Below, piece after piece: positions 35,801-41,968 of a stretch of DNA of 41,968 bases; the stretch's first letter is position 1; each line of letters opens with the position of its first letter. Below the pieces are notes generated by a model. The model was not told the DNA's origin, did not search any database, and saw nothing but the letters and a program-made list of their open reading frames with translations. Both the position numbers and the translations under genes were made by a program. This stretch comes from Verrucomicrobiota bacterium (GTDB lineage: Bacteria > Verrucomicrobiota > Verrucomicrobiia > Limisphaerales > CAIMTB01): positions 1 to 41,968 of the forward strand of contig CAUJJW010000133.1 in NCBI GenBank assembly GCA_963205105.1, written 5' to 3'.

Positions 35801-36127
35801 GTTGGGGAACGTGTCGCGCACATGCCGCAGCAGGGGGAAGGCGTTCTGGATTTGTCCCTGCTCGAAATAGATGAGGCCCAACCGCATGAGTGCGTGCGAG
35901 TTGGTCTGCTGCGCGCGCAGCACGTTGATGTACTGGATCTTTGCCGCCTCGAAGTTTCGCTTCTGAAAATAAGCATCCGCACTGGTAAGTGTCTGATCGA
36001 TGTTTGGTTTCCGCGAGCAACCTGCCGCGCAAAGGACCAGACACATCGCCGCCCAAAGCAACTGCTGGATCGGCTGATTCAACCGACAACGGCTGGTGTT
36101 CCGATGGATGGATGGGTGGGTGCTCAT
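32858..36127 (-). CDS. Giant TPR lipoprotein, PEP-CTERM/XrtA-system PrsT-like
   Basis: 1089 residues. A lipoprotein signal ends in LCAAGC (lipid-modified Cys37), followed by SRKPNIDQTLTSADAYFQKRNFEAAKIQYINVLR. Almost all the rest is tetratricopeptide repeats (roughly 25, from residue 45 to the end). This length and opening match the TPR lipoprotein that accompanies exosortase systems (PrsT in PEP-CTERM loci). In known systems it is needed for export or assembly of the polymer or sorted proteins. Starting at 36127 gives a long pre-signal N-terminus; ATG near residue 28 would be just before the lipobox but leaves too short a hydrophobic region. It follows the exosortase gene by 105 bp on the same strand. 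Confidence 0.85.
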   Translation of the reverse strand: MSTHPSIHRNTSRCRLNQPIQQLLWAAMCLVLCAAGCSRKPNIDQTLTSADAYFQKRNFEAAKIQYINVLRAQQTNSHALMRLGLIYFEQGQIQNAFPLLRHVRDTFPNELPVREALALIYSLSGTNLWKPEVDAILKLQPTNETAVMTLLRTARTPAALAELTNTIATLRSSSGNHAVFILAEGELAMRGGDKAAGIAAFRRAIETEPGSILAHLTLGGVLFSDGKTDEGLALLSKAAELSPPHGPARLRFAQALLNAGRTDEGVKVLDEINSKAPEMIPAWTTRAEVALAKKDYKEARRLLDGALKPSPGDPQSLRVRAKIDLAENKPADAVQALETAAKWMPGSAELQYQLGVANLLNNDRPRAINHFREALRIEPNSVEASLLLADLEIRSGNSANAIGLLVGTSQRAPENAQARMLLARAYRATGRLDDAIATLTAMATQFPTNAIPPMQLGLVLRQKNRDKEARTAFENALKLDPRNPIAFEQLVQLEVKAGDRAAGMARIEARLQETPNDPLPWLIKSELLRTAGDTTGTEAALRKVLEILPDSQKALVGLAQLYITTGRNTEALAELERAVQKAPDNVGALTLIGMLHSEMGDPSGARSAYEKALKIQPDSPLVLNNLAYLLAEKLGDLGAAHELATRARRTHPRSAVIADTLGWIEYRRNNYPEAVRLLIDAAEDLGENPEVQFHLGMAHYMMGHEEAAESALRQAVAATTPFEGQSIAKIHLAVLQTPAEATSPAAIQALEQRRTESPKDLIALSRLAAAYAVSGDKNKARETYEAALQVNPNSPLVLSRFAGLQAEQLGATNRALELARQARQLAPDDPVVGHIAGKVATLAGDHAYAYSLLQDSAGKLPEDAEVQFDFAVAAYAVNRMDQATNRMAAIAKSAAGPVADRARLFLELAAFSANPQPARLTPAITEALKSETGSLVSRYAKARLAEARAETAQAQQELEWILARYPAFLPAARQLALLLAELPGSEAKAYDMSLRIRQELPRDEEIATTLGKLAYRRGDFRFSVQLLEEVTRKRANDGDAWFHLGLAHLGLKQTPNGKAALERALTADPEAKFAPEAKKLLAEMSPGSK

Positions 36128-36232
36128 TGGCTGGCTTGGAAAGGAATTCTACAACCGTCTCGGCGATCGCCCAGTGCAAAGCCGTGTGACCTCAGAACAA
36201 TGGCGGGGGGCGTGTGGACCCGCAGGGACCAA

Positions 36233-37228
36233 TCAATGGATCGCACGGCTCCTCCGCTCACGGCGTCCGAACCACCAGAAAAGGGCAAAGAGGGGCACCA
36301 GACTCACGGCAAAGAAGAGAGGTCCCCCACGCCTGTGCAGGGCGGAATTCATGATCTCCGGATCCACGTGAACGGACAGGAGAGTGAGTGTCAGGATCCT
36401 GATGGCGTTACGAAAAACTCCGAGCGGAAGAATGATGAGCACGATGCAGAGCTGGTGAATCGGTTTCCGAAGCAGGAGGTGTGCTCCCAGAATACCGGTG
36501 ATGAGAAGAACCAAGGTGGAACGAATGCCGCTGCATTCTGGGGCAACCAGGATGTGGATATTCGGCAGCCAGAAGGCCATTCCGTCCCGCAGGTAAGGCG
36601 TGCCAGAGAGCGCAAACAACCAATCCGAAGCCGTTGCCGAGGCTGCCTGAAGACCAAACTCAAGGGACTCCACCAGCGGGGTGGGGACCGGTATCGAAAA
36701 ACCGAGAAAGGCCATGGCAAAAGCATGTCGCCGCATCCATGGGAAGCCCAGATGGTAGGCGGACGCACCCCAGACCCCCAACACCCAAGCTCCCATCTGT
36801 GCCGTTAACCAGGAGGTTTCCGTGCTGATCCAGCCCGAACGTCTGGCGGCAATCCCTGCCGAGCAGCACAGCGTCGCCGCAGCGAACAGCAACACTCCGG
36901 CCATCCGGTGGGGCTGTCCGGAACCCGCCAGGACTGGCACCCTCTGCCGAATCAGCCAGACACAGATCGCGGGGATGAGGATGGCATAGGAGTACAACTC
37001 ATCACGGATGGAGCCCCGAACGAGGACCATCCACGGCTGCGCCAAGACCAAAGTGACGACAACCAGCGTCAGAAGGTATCGACGCCCAGCAGGCCCCAGC
37101 GATTCCATGAATGCCGCCAAACCCGCGGGTTCCGGGGTCGACTTGGGCGTACGCCGTCCCTCAGCGGGTTCTGAAACCGCCGCACTCCTTGTCTTGGAGT
37201 TATCGCCTTCCGGGGAGTCGGTTGACAT
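36233..37228 (-). CDS. Exosortase (VPDSG-like-CTERM-sorting type)
   Basis: 331 residues with about eight membrane helices. It is the transpeptidase-like protease that recognises C-terminal PEP-CTERM or VPDSG-CTERM signals. The catalytic triad is visible: Cys232 in VAPECSGIRS, Arg273 in GVFRNAIRI and His298 in ALHRRGGPLFF. The adjacent short VPDSG-like substrate suggests the exosortase C type, but the exact subtype needs a family search. The start at ATG 37228 lies 16 bp after the outer-membrane protein stop; the frame upstream overlaps that gene and is rejected. The first 45 residues are hydrophilic and Pro/Ser-rich. Confidence 0.92.
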   Translation of the reverse strand: MSTDSPEGDNSKTRSAAVSEPAEGRRTPKSTPEPAGLAAFMESLGPAGRRYLLTLVVVTLVLAQPWMVLVRGSIRDELYSYAILIPAICVWLIRQRVPVLAGSGQPHRMAGVLLFAAATLCCSAGIAARRSGWISTETSWLTAQMGAWVLGVWGASAYHLGFPWMRRHAFAMAFLGFSIPVPTPLVESLEFGLQAASATASDWLFALSGTPYLRDGMAFWLPNIHILVAPECSGIRSTLVLLITGILGAHLLLRKPIHQLCIVLIILPLGVFRNAIRILTLTLLSVHVDPEIMNSALHRRGGPLFFAVSLVPLFALFWWFGRRERRSRAIH

Positions 37229-37244
37229 GCGAATAGTGTCGACT

Positions 37245-38645
37245 TCAGAAGGCGTAGGACAAGCGCAGGCCGAACTGGTTGCTGTCGAAATCAAAATCGG
37301 AGGCATCCGAGCTGTTCGACCGAAACGAATAAGACGCCGTGGCACGAAGCTTTGCCGTTGCGCGCCAGGAAACCGAGCAGCCCACAAAGAAGGAATCATC
37401 GCTGCGCTCGGTTTGCGTGGCGTCCAGCGTGTTGAGATACGATGTCATGCGGAGTCCCCCGTTCGCGGAAGCACTCCACTTCGATGAAAGAATCTGGGTC
37501 AGGCCCCCCTGAACCGAGGAGTTCTCGGTGAACTGGTTCGAGAAATACGAGGTGCTGATCGAGTGGTCGAATCCAACAAAGAAGGATGTCCTATCCAGAA
37601 CCTGGTAGGTGACAACCGCCGACACCAGCGGCGAAACATTCGATGGCGAATCGCTCCCGGAGAATTGGCGGATCTCCGCACCGCCCGAAAGGCGATAGGT
37701 TAGTTTGGACCCGAATGAACCCTGAAGCCGCGCGTTCAGGCGCTCATAGAGCATGTCCACGCCGGGATCCAGGTAGTCATAACCGATTCCGAAACCCAAC
37801 CCGGCGGACAGGCGATCGGAGAGTGGGCGGTCGTACCAGTTTTGGTTGACCCAGGAGTAGGAGTCCGGCGCGGAGTCCGCGAACCGGATGTTTTGGGAGA
37901 GGGAAAAGGTAAGGCTGTCTCTGCCGTTGACATCCCAATTAGCGGACAAACCTGTGGAATGAACGGTTTGATCCGTTTGTCGGCCGGTTTCAATCAGTGG
38001 AGTACTGGTGATTGAAGTTCCGTGATTCAGTCCGAACAGCCAGCCTGGCGCCGTGGCGGAACCCGCCAGCACCACCGAATGATCGACCGTGTTCTCATAT
38101 CCATCGGCTGTGAAGAACGTCAGGCTGGGCGCGTACCGAATGCTCCACCGGTCTCCGGCATAGAGGTTCATCCCGGGAATCAGCGCATGCCGAAAGGATG
38201 TCTCATCCCGGTTGGCGTTCGAAAGCAACCCTGTGCCGTACGTCAGGGAATACGTGGCGTCAAAGGAGGCATCGATCGGTCCCAGAGGAATGGGCGTCGA
38301 CCCTGATCCGCCACGCGGACGGATCGGTCGTGTGCCCGTCATTGAAGGAAGCGGGTTGTCACCAAAGCTCGCCGAGCCGATCCCAGGTTGGGCGAAGGTG
38401 GGTTGGACGGTGGTTTGGTCAATCCAGTCCGGAGTGGGAGCTGTGCTGGTCGACATCCAAGGCGCCTCCGGCAGGGTCCGTGGCTCGTAGGAAGTGGACA
38501 AGGGAGCGAAGTCATCCTCCGGTTCACCGGACAACGGGCCAGAAGCCGCCTCGGCGGAGCCCACGGCAAGCAGCGTCAGCAGAAGCGAAGGGGAAAGAAA
38601 CCTCGCGGTCGGTCGGTCGTGTGAGAATGACGAGAAGAACTGCAT
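37245..38645 (-). CDS. Outer-membrane beta-barrel protein of exosortase locus
   Basis: 466 residues. A signal peptide (about 12-34, ending SAEAA) and a Pro/Thr/Ser-rich linker of about 100 residues come first. About 20 amphipathic beta strands then alternate aromatic and polar residues and finish in the C-terminal signature FGLRLSYAF, with the terminal Phe of Omp85-dependent barrels. Related barrels occur in exopolysaccharide/PEP-CTERM loci, but their role (polymer export or anchoring) is not settled. It lies 16 bp before the exosortase and 42 bp after the DUF218 gene on the same strand. Confidence 0.82.
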   Translation of the reverse strand: MQFFSSFSHDRPTARFLSPSLLLTLLAVGSAEAASGPLSGEPEDDFAPLSTSYEPRTLPEAPWMSTSTAPTPDWIDQTTVQPTFAQPGIGSASFGDNPLPSMTGTRPIRPRGGSGSTPIPLGPIDASFDATYSLTYGTGLLSNANRDETSFRHALIPGMNLYAGDRWSIRYAPSLTFFTADGYENTVDHSVVLAGSATAPGWLFGLNHGTSITSTPLIETGRQTDQTVHSTGLSANWDVNGRDSLTFSLSQNIRFADSAPDSYSWVNQNWYDRPLSDRLSAGLGFGIGYDYLDPGVDMLYERLNARLQGSFGSKLTYRLSGGAEIRQFSGSDSPSNVSPLVSAVVTYQVLDRTSFFVGFDHSISTSYFSNQFTENSSVQGGLTQILSSKWSASANGGLRMTSYLNTLDATQTERSDDSFFVGCSVSWRATAKLRATASYSFRSNSSDASDFDFDSNQFGLRLSYAF

Positions 38646-38687
38646 GGCGTTTGGACGTGTGGATGGACTTGAGTGAGCGCAGACAAA

Positions 38688-39356
38688 CTAGTCTCCATAG
38701 TCCATGGAAACCCAGGCGTACAAAAGAGCAACGGTTTCACCGAGGATCATCTTGACCCCCGAACTGTAACGCCACCAACGATCCGAAGAGTAATCTCGAT
38801 TTTCAACTGAAATGACACCAACCCGGACCTCCGGGCCGAGGGCCTGTTGAAAGCAGAACCGGCTTCGGCGCGCGTGGGTGCCTTCCGTCATCAGGTTGAT
38901 CGCGTCGCACTGGATGCCCTGCGCCTCCCAGTAGTCGCGCAACGCCTTGGCCGATGAGTAGGTGCGATTCCGGAACCGTTCCTCGGTGGGAACGGCGCGA
39001 ATTCGGTTGGTCGGCATTCCCAGGCGCTCCAATGTGGCGGCCGCCAAGTGGGCGAAGTCCCCGTACTGCGCCAGATAACCACCCACACGCAATGGCCCGC
39101 CCGTGGTGTAGATGAGTTCGTACCCGTTCCGGGTGTATTCTTCGTACGCCTCGACGACCGCGTAATCCGGGAGCCAGCCTTCCACAACCAACACTTTCGC
39201 GGGAACCGGAGCGGACACTGCGAGGAATGGATGGATCCTGAGGAAGGCCAGGACCAGCACGGCCGCCAGGACGGCGCTTACACCGACGATCCGTCCAGCC
39301 AGCCTCCGTCGGCGTAGCGGCGGTGCGGTTGCCTTCCCGGCTTCGGTGGTCATCAT
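38688..39356 (-). CDS. DUF218 (YdcF/SanA/ElyC-like) membrane protein
   Basis: 222 residues. A signal anchor (about 23-42, VSAVLAAVLVLAFLRIHPF) is followed by a DUF218 domain: VLVVEGWLPDYAVVEAYEEY, LIYTTGGPL, SSAKALRDYWEAQGI and VGVISVENRDYSSDRWWRYSSG. The family includes SanA and ElyC, which affect envelope polymer assembly. Members are frequent in exosortase loci. The conserved acidic and TGG/TEG motifs are present in variant form. Two adjacent ATGs (39356 and 39353) are possible starts; the longer open frame upstream overlaps the epimerase gene. Confidence 0.85.
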   Translation of the reverse strand: MMTTEAGKATAPPLRRRRLAGRIVGVSAVLAAVLVLAFLRIHPFLAVSAPVPAKVLVVEGWLPDYAVVEAYEEYTRNGYELIYTTGGPLRVGGYLAQYGDFAHLAAATLERLGMPTNRIRAVPTEERFRNRTYSSAKALRDYWEAQGIQCDAINLMTEGTHARRSRFCFQQALGPEVRVGVISVENRDYSSDRWWRYSSGVKMILGETVALLYAWVSMDYGD

Positions 39357-39403
39357 GTCACCAGGGTAGAGCGCCCGAAGATGGCTTCGGAGCGCGGTCT
39401 TGC

Positions 39404-40411
39404 TCACAAACCGTGAAAGGTCCGATACCAGTCCACGAAGCGTCCGACCCCATCCTCGATGGAGACCGAAGGCTGAAAGCCAACGTCTTTGAAAAGGTCG
39501 TCCACGTCGGCAAACGTCGCTGGCACATCGCCAGGTTGCATCGGTAGTAATATCTTTTCGGCTTGGCGCCCCAAAGCCTTCTCCAGGCAGCCGACCAAAT
39601 GCATGAGCTCGACCGGCCGGTTGTTCCCGATGTTGTAGATTCTGTACGGGGCACGGCTTGTTCCCGGATCCGGGTCGTCGCCTGTCCATGCCGGGTTGCC
39701 AGGGGAAACGCGGTCGGTCACCCGCACGACGCCTTCGACGATGTCATCAATGTAGGTGAAGTCCCGGCGCATTTTGCCCTCGTTGAACAACTGGATGGGT
39801 TGCCCGCTGAGGATTGCCTTGGTGAATAGGAACAACGCCATGTCAGGCCGTCCCCATGGGCCATAGACGGTGAAGAACCGGAGTCCTACGGTCGGCAGCC
39901 CAAACAGGTGGCTGTAAGTGTGCGCCATGAGTTCGTTCGCCTTTTTGGAGGCGGCGTACAAACTCACAGGGTGGTCCACGTTCTGGTGGATGGAGAACGG
40001 CATCGCAGTGTTGGCGCCGTATACCGAGCTGGAAGAGGCGTAAACGAGATGCTCGACCTTCTGGTGGCGACAAGCCTCAAGAATGTTCATGAACGCCACA
40101 ATGTTGCTGTCAATGTAGGCGTGCGGGTTCTCGAGAGAGTAGCGGACACCGGCCTGGGCCGCCAGATGGACGACCCGCGTCGGCCTGTGTGCAGCGAACA
40201 CTTCCGGCACGGCGTTGCGATCCGCCAGGTCCATGCGGATAAACTTGAAACCCGCATACTTTGCCAGCCGTTGCAGACGGGCTTCCTTCAAACGCACGTC
40301 GTAGTACGCATTGACGCTGTCGATAGCCACAACCTCGTCGCCCCGCTCCAGGAGGCGCACCGCCGTGTGAAAGCCAATGAATCCGGCAGCGCCGGTCAGT
40401 AGGATCTTCAT
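39404..40411 (-). CDS. NAD-dependent sugar epimerase (UDP-glucuronate 4-epimerase-like)
   Basis: 335 residues, extended short-chain dehydrogenase fold. GAAGFIGFH (7-15) binds NAD, and the catalytic Ser is in YASSSSVYG (about 124-132). The YxxxK pair is Tyr152/Lys156 in [44 protein letters not shown] openings and the later [21 protein letters not shown] are typical of UDP-glucuronate/UDP-galacturonate 4-epimerases such as CapI-like enzymes. A role in supplying uronic acids for an exopolysaccharide fits its place after the dehydrogenase gene. A UDP-GlcNAc(A) epimerase is possible, given the WbpA-type partner. Confidence 0.88.
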   Translation of the reverse strand: MKILLTGAAGFIGFHTAVRLLERGDEVVAIDSVNAYYDVRLKEARLQRLAKYAGFKFIRMDLADRNAVPEVFAAHRPTRVVHLAAQAGVRYSLENPHAYIDSNIVAFMNILEACRHQKVEHLVYASSSSVYGANTAMPFSIHQNVDHPVSLYAASKKANELMAHTYSHLFGLPTVGLRFFTVYGPWGRPDMALFLFTKAILSGQPIQLFNEGKMRRDFTYIDDIVEGVVRVTDRVSPGNPAWTGDDPDPGTSRAPYRIYNIGNNRPVELMHLVGCLEKALGRQAEKILLPMQPGDVPATFADVDDLFKDVGFQPSVSIEDGVGRFVDWYRTFHGL

Positions 40412-40474
40412 GGGGAAGCTTGTAGTTGGAACGGGGCCACAGCCGCGTGTGGCGGTGCTGGACTCATGCCGCGA

Positions 40475-41764
40475 CTAGGCCTTCACGACCTGGCCTTCTT
40501 TCGTCTTGGTTTTCACCATCGCATTGCGCGTGTCGACAATGAGAGGGGCCCAGTCCGCGAGTTCCTGATAGTTGACGCAGGCGTGTGCCGTGCTGATGAG
40601 AACGCAGTCGAAGCTGGAGATGGTCTCCTTGTTCCATGCGACAGACTTTTGACCGGCCCAGGCGGGGTGCTCGCGGGTCAGGCGAATCACCGGGACGTAC
40701 GGATCGTGGTAGGCAACCTCGGCCCCGCGGTTCTTGAGCAGGCCCAGAAGATGGTAGCTGGGTGATTCGCGATCGTCGTCGACGTTTGCCTTATACGCCA
40801 ATCCGAGGATGAGAATCCGGGAACCGTTCACGGACTTTCGGTTCTGGTTGAGAGCGTCCCCGACCCGCTGAACCACATGCTCGGGCATGGCGGTATTGAT
40901 TTCGCCGGCGAGTTCGATGAATCGAGTGGCCTGGCCGTATTCGCGCGCCTTCCAAGTGAGGTAGAACGGATCGATAGGAATGCAGTGTCCACCGAGGCCC
41001 GGACCGGGATAGAACGCCATGAAACCGAATGGCTTGGTCTTGGCCGCGTTGATGACCTCCCACACATCAATACCCATGGCCTCGTAGACGACCTTGAGTT
41101 CGTTGACGAGTGCGATGTTGACGCTGCGGAAAATGTTCTCGAGTAGCTTCGTGGCTTCTGCCGCGCGGCAGGAGGACACAGGCACCACGGTCTTGATGGC
41201 GTGACCGTAGAGGGCCTTTGCCTTCTCAAGGCATGCCGGCGTGAGACCTCCGACCACCTTGGGGATTTCAGCCACCTTGGATTGAGGGTTGCCGGGGTCT
41301 TCGCGTTCCGGCGAGAAGGCCATGTGAAAATCGGTGCCGGCCTTGAGCCCGGAGCCCTTCTCCAGCACTTCCCGCAAGTCCTCATCCGTCGTACCCGGAT
41401 AGGTCGTGGACTCGAGAACAATGAGCTGACCCCGTTTCATGTGCGGCGCCAGGGCTTTTCCCGTCTCAAGAATGTAGGAGATATCCGGTTCCCGGTTTTT
41501 GTTGAGCGGCGTTGGAACGCAAATGATCACCGCATCCACTTCGCTGGATCGGGCGAAATCGGTCGTCGCGGCGAATTGGCCCGACTGAACTTGTTCCCGA
41601 ATGGTCTCGGAAGGGATGTGATGGATGTAGGAGCGGCCGGCGGCGAGTGCTTCGATCTTTGACGGATCAATGTCGAGGCCCAGGACCCTGAGGCCCGATC
41701 GGGCGAACTGGAGGGAGAGGGGGAGTCCAACATATCCGAGACCAACAATGGCGATGGATTTCAT
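40475..41764 (-). CDS. wbpA: WbpA-type UDP-N-acetylglucosamine 6-dehydrogenase
   Basis: 429 residues. It oxidises C6 of UDP-sugars twice to the uronate with NAD. GLGYVGLP (8-16) binds NAD, CVPTPLNKNREPD and ESTTYPGTTDED are family blocks, and the catalytic Cys261 sits in GPGLGGHCIPIDPFYLTWKARE. The last motif and the SPEREDPGNP block match Pseudomonas WbpA closely, favouring UDP-GlcNAc over UDP-glucose or UDP-ManNAc as substrate. It is the first visible gene of the minus-strand sugar/exosortase operon. The product would feed amino-uronic acids into the surface polymer. Confidence 0.9.
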   Translation of the reverse strand: MKSIAIVGLGYVGLPLSLQFARSGLRVLGLDIDPSKIEALAAGRSYIHHIPSETIREQVQSGQFAATTDFARSSEVDAVIICVPTPLNKNREPDISYILETGKALAPHMKRGQLIVLESTTYPGTTDEDLREVLEKGSGLKAGTDFHMAFSPEREDPGNPQSKVAEIPKVVGGLTPACLEKAKALYGHAIKTVVPVSSCRAAEATKLLENIFRSVNIALVNELKVVYEAMGIDVWEVINAAKTKPFGFMAFYPGPGLGGHCIPIDPFYLTWKAREYGQATRFIELAGEINTAMPEHVVQRVGDALNQNRKSVNGSRILILGLAYKANVDDDRESPSYHLLGLLKNRGAEVAYHDPYVPVIRLTREHPAWAGQKSVAWNKETISSFDCVLISTAHACVNYQELADWAPLIVDTRNAMVKTKTKEGQVVKA

Positions 41765-41968
41765 GAGTACGTTTTTTCGTTAATACAAATGGATCGGAAA
41801 CAGGTTCGGTGGATCAGGCAACAGCGGCGCACGCACTTGAGAATCATTGATCGGTACGGGGAGCCATTTTCTATAGGAGAAAGCGTCATTCCCGTTCCCA
41901 GGTGGGCGCGAGTCGGAGGATTGAATGAGCTTGGTTTGGGTGCTGGTGCAATTCTAATGCTCTGGTAT
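41765..41968. promoter_or_regulatory. Upstream region of the polymer/exosortase operon
   Basis: About 200 bp to the window end without a credible gene. A minus-strand TATAGA lies at 41870-41875, but the sequence 17 bp upstream of it does not match a -35 box. No sigma-54 core is present on this side. It likely holds the promoter of the six-gene minus-strand operon, or part of a gene that continues outside the window. Confidence 0.3.

Noticed and set aside
1..41968. tRNA, rRNA or CRISPR elements
   Set aside because: I looked by eye for T-loop signatures and regularly spaced repeats and found none that could be supported; a covariance search would settle it.

Overview
The window is GC-rich, densely coded bacterial chromosome, most likely from Verrucomicrobiota. 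That assignment is an inference from gene content: a large PVC-type heme-binding CxxCH protein, a lamin-tail/CotH secreted protein with an FYRV-type C-terminus, a short VPDSG-like C-terminal sorting signal together with an exosortase, and a ruvC / small membrane protein / ruvA cluster. No rRNA, tRNA or CRISPR array was seen.

Layout. 1-5339 (+): the end of a type IV pilus / type II secretion assembly operon (a GspL-like PilM-PilN fusion, a PilO/GspM-like and a PilP/GspC-like protein, and the PilB/GspE ATPase), then signal peptidase I and a small anchored protein. 5340-5553 has no gene but holds a long inverted repeat. 5554-9612: an MBL-fold nuclease-like hydrolase (-), ruvC, a small membrane protein and ruvA (+), a DUF374 acyltransferase (+) and a lytic transglycosylase (-). 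9866-13839 (+): a complete ABC sulfate importer (binding protein, CysT, CysW, CysA). 13847-16606: a tail-collar-domain protein (-), a DUF2239 protein (+) and ruvB (+). A REP-like palindromic repeat occurs at 7592-7686 and again at 14621-14739.

16612-27461 (-) is a tightly packed transcription unit. It reads LysR regulator, sialidase-like Asp-box protein, PVC-type cytochrome protein, proline racemase / 4-hydroxyproline epimerase-family enzyme, and a 1526-residue lamin-tail/CotH secreted protein. The second to fourth junctions overlap by 4 bp or are 4 bp apart. A divergent CPA2 antiporter starts at 27551, and a perfect 7-N11-7 (T-N11-A) LysR-type operator lies between it and the regulator.

28865-41968 is a surface-polymer and protein-sorting locus. 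On the minus strand run a WbpA-type UDP-sugar dehydrogenase, an NAD-dependent sugar epimerase, a DUF218 protein, an outer-membrane beta-barrel, an exosortase with its Cys/Arg/His triad, and a giant TPR lipoprotein. On the plus strand lie the probable substrate, a short VPDSG-like-CTERM protein, and an SGNH-hydrolase/TPR membrane protein. The 1.1-kb intergenic region before the substrate gene contains two matches to the sigma-54 core TTGGCACG-N4-TTGCT. One drives the substrate gene. The other sits about 85 nt before a strong GNRA-looped terminator with no credible ORF between them, which predicts a sigma-54-dependent small RNA whose loop carries an anti-Shine-Dalgarno CCUCC run. This is the most novel element seen here.

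Working model (inference): sigma-54 and an unknown activator co-induce an abundant secreted surface protein and a small RNA. The protein is processed by the nearby exosortase, while the sugar-nucleotide genes supply the exopolysaccharide in which such proteins are usually embedded.
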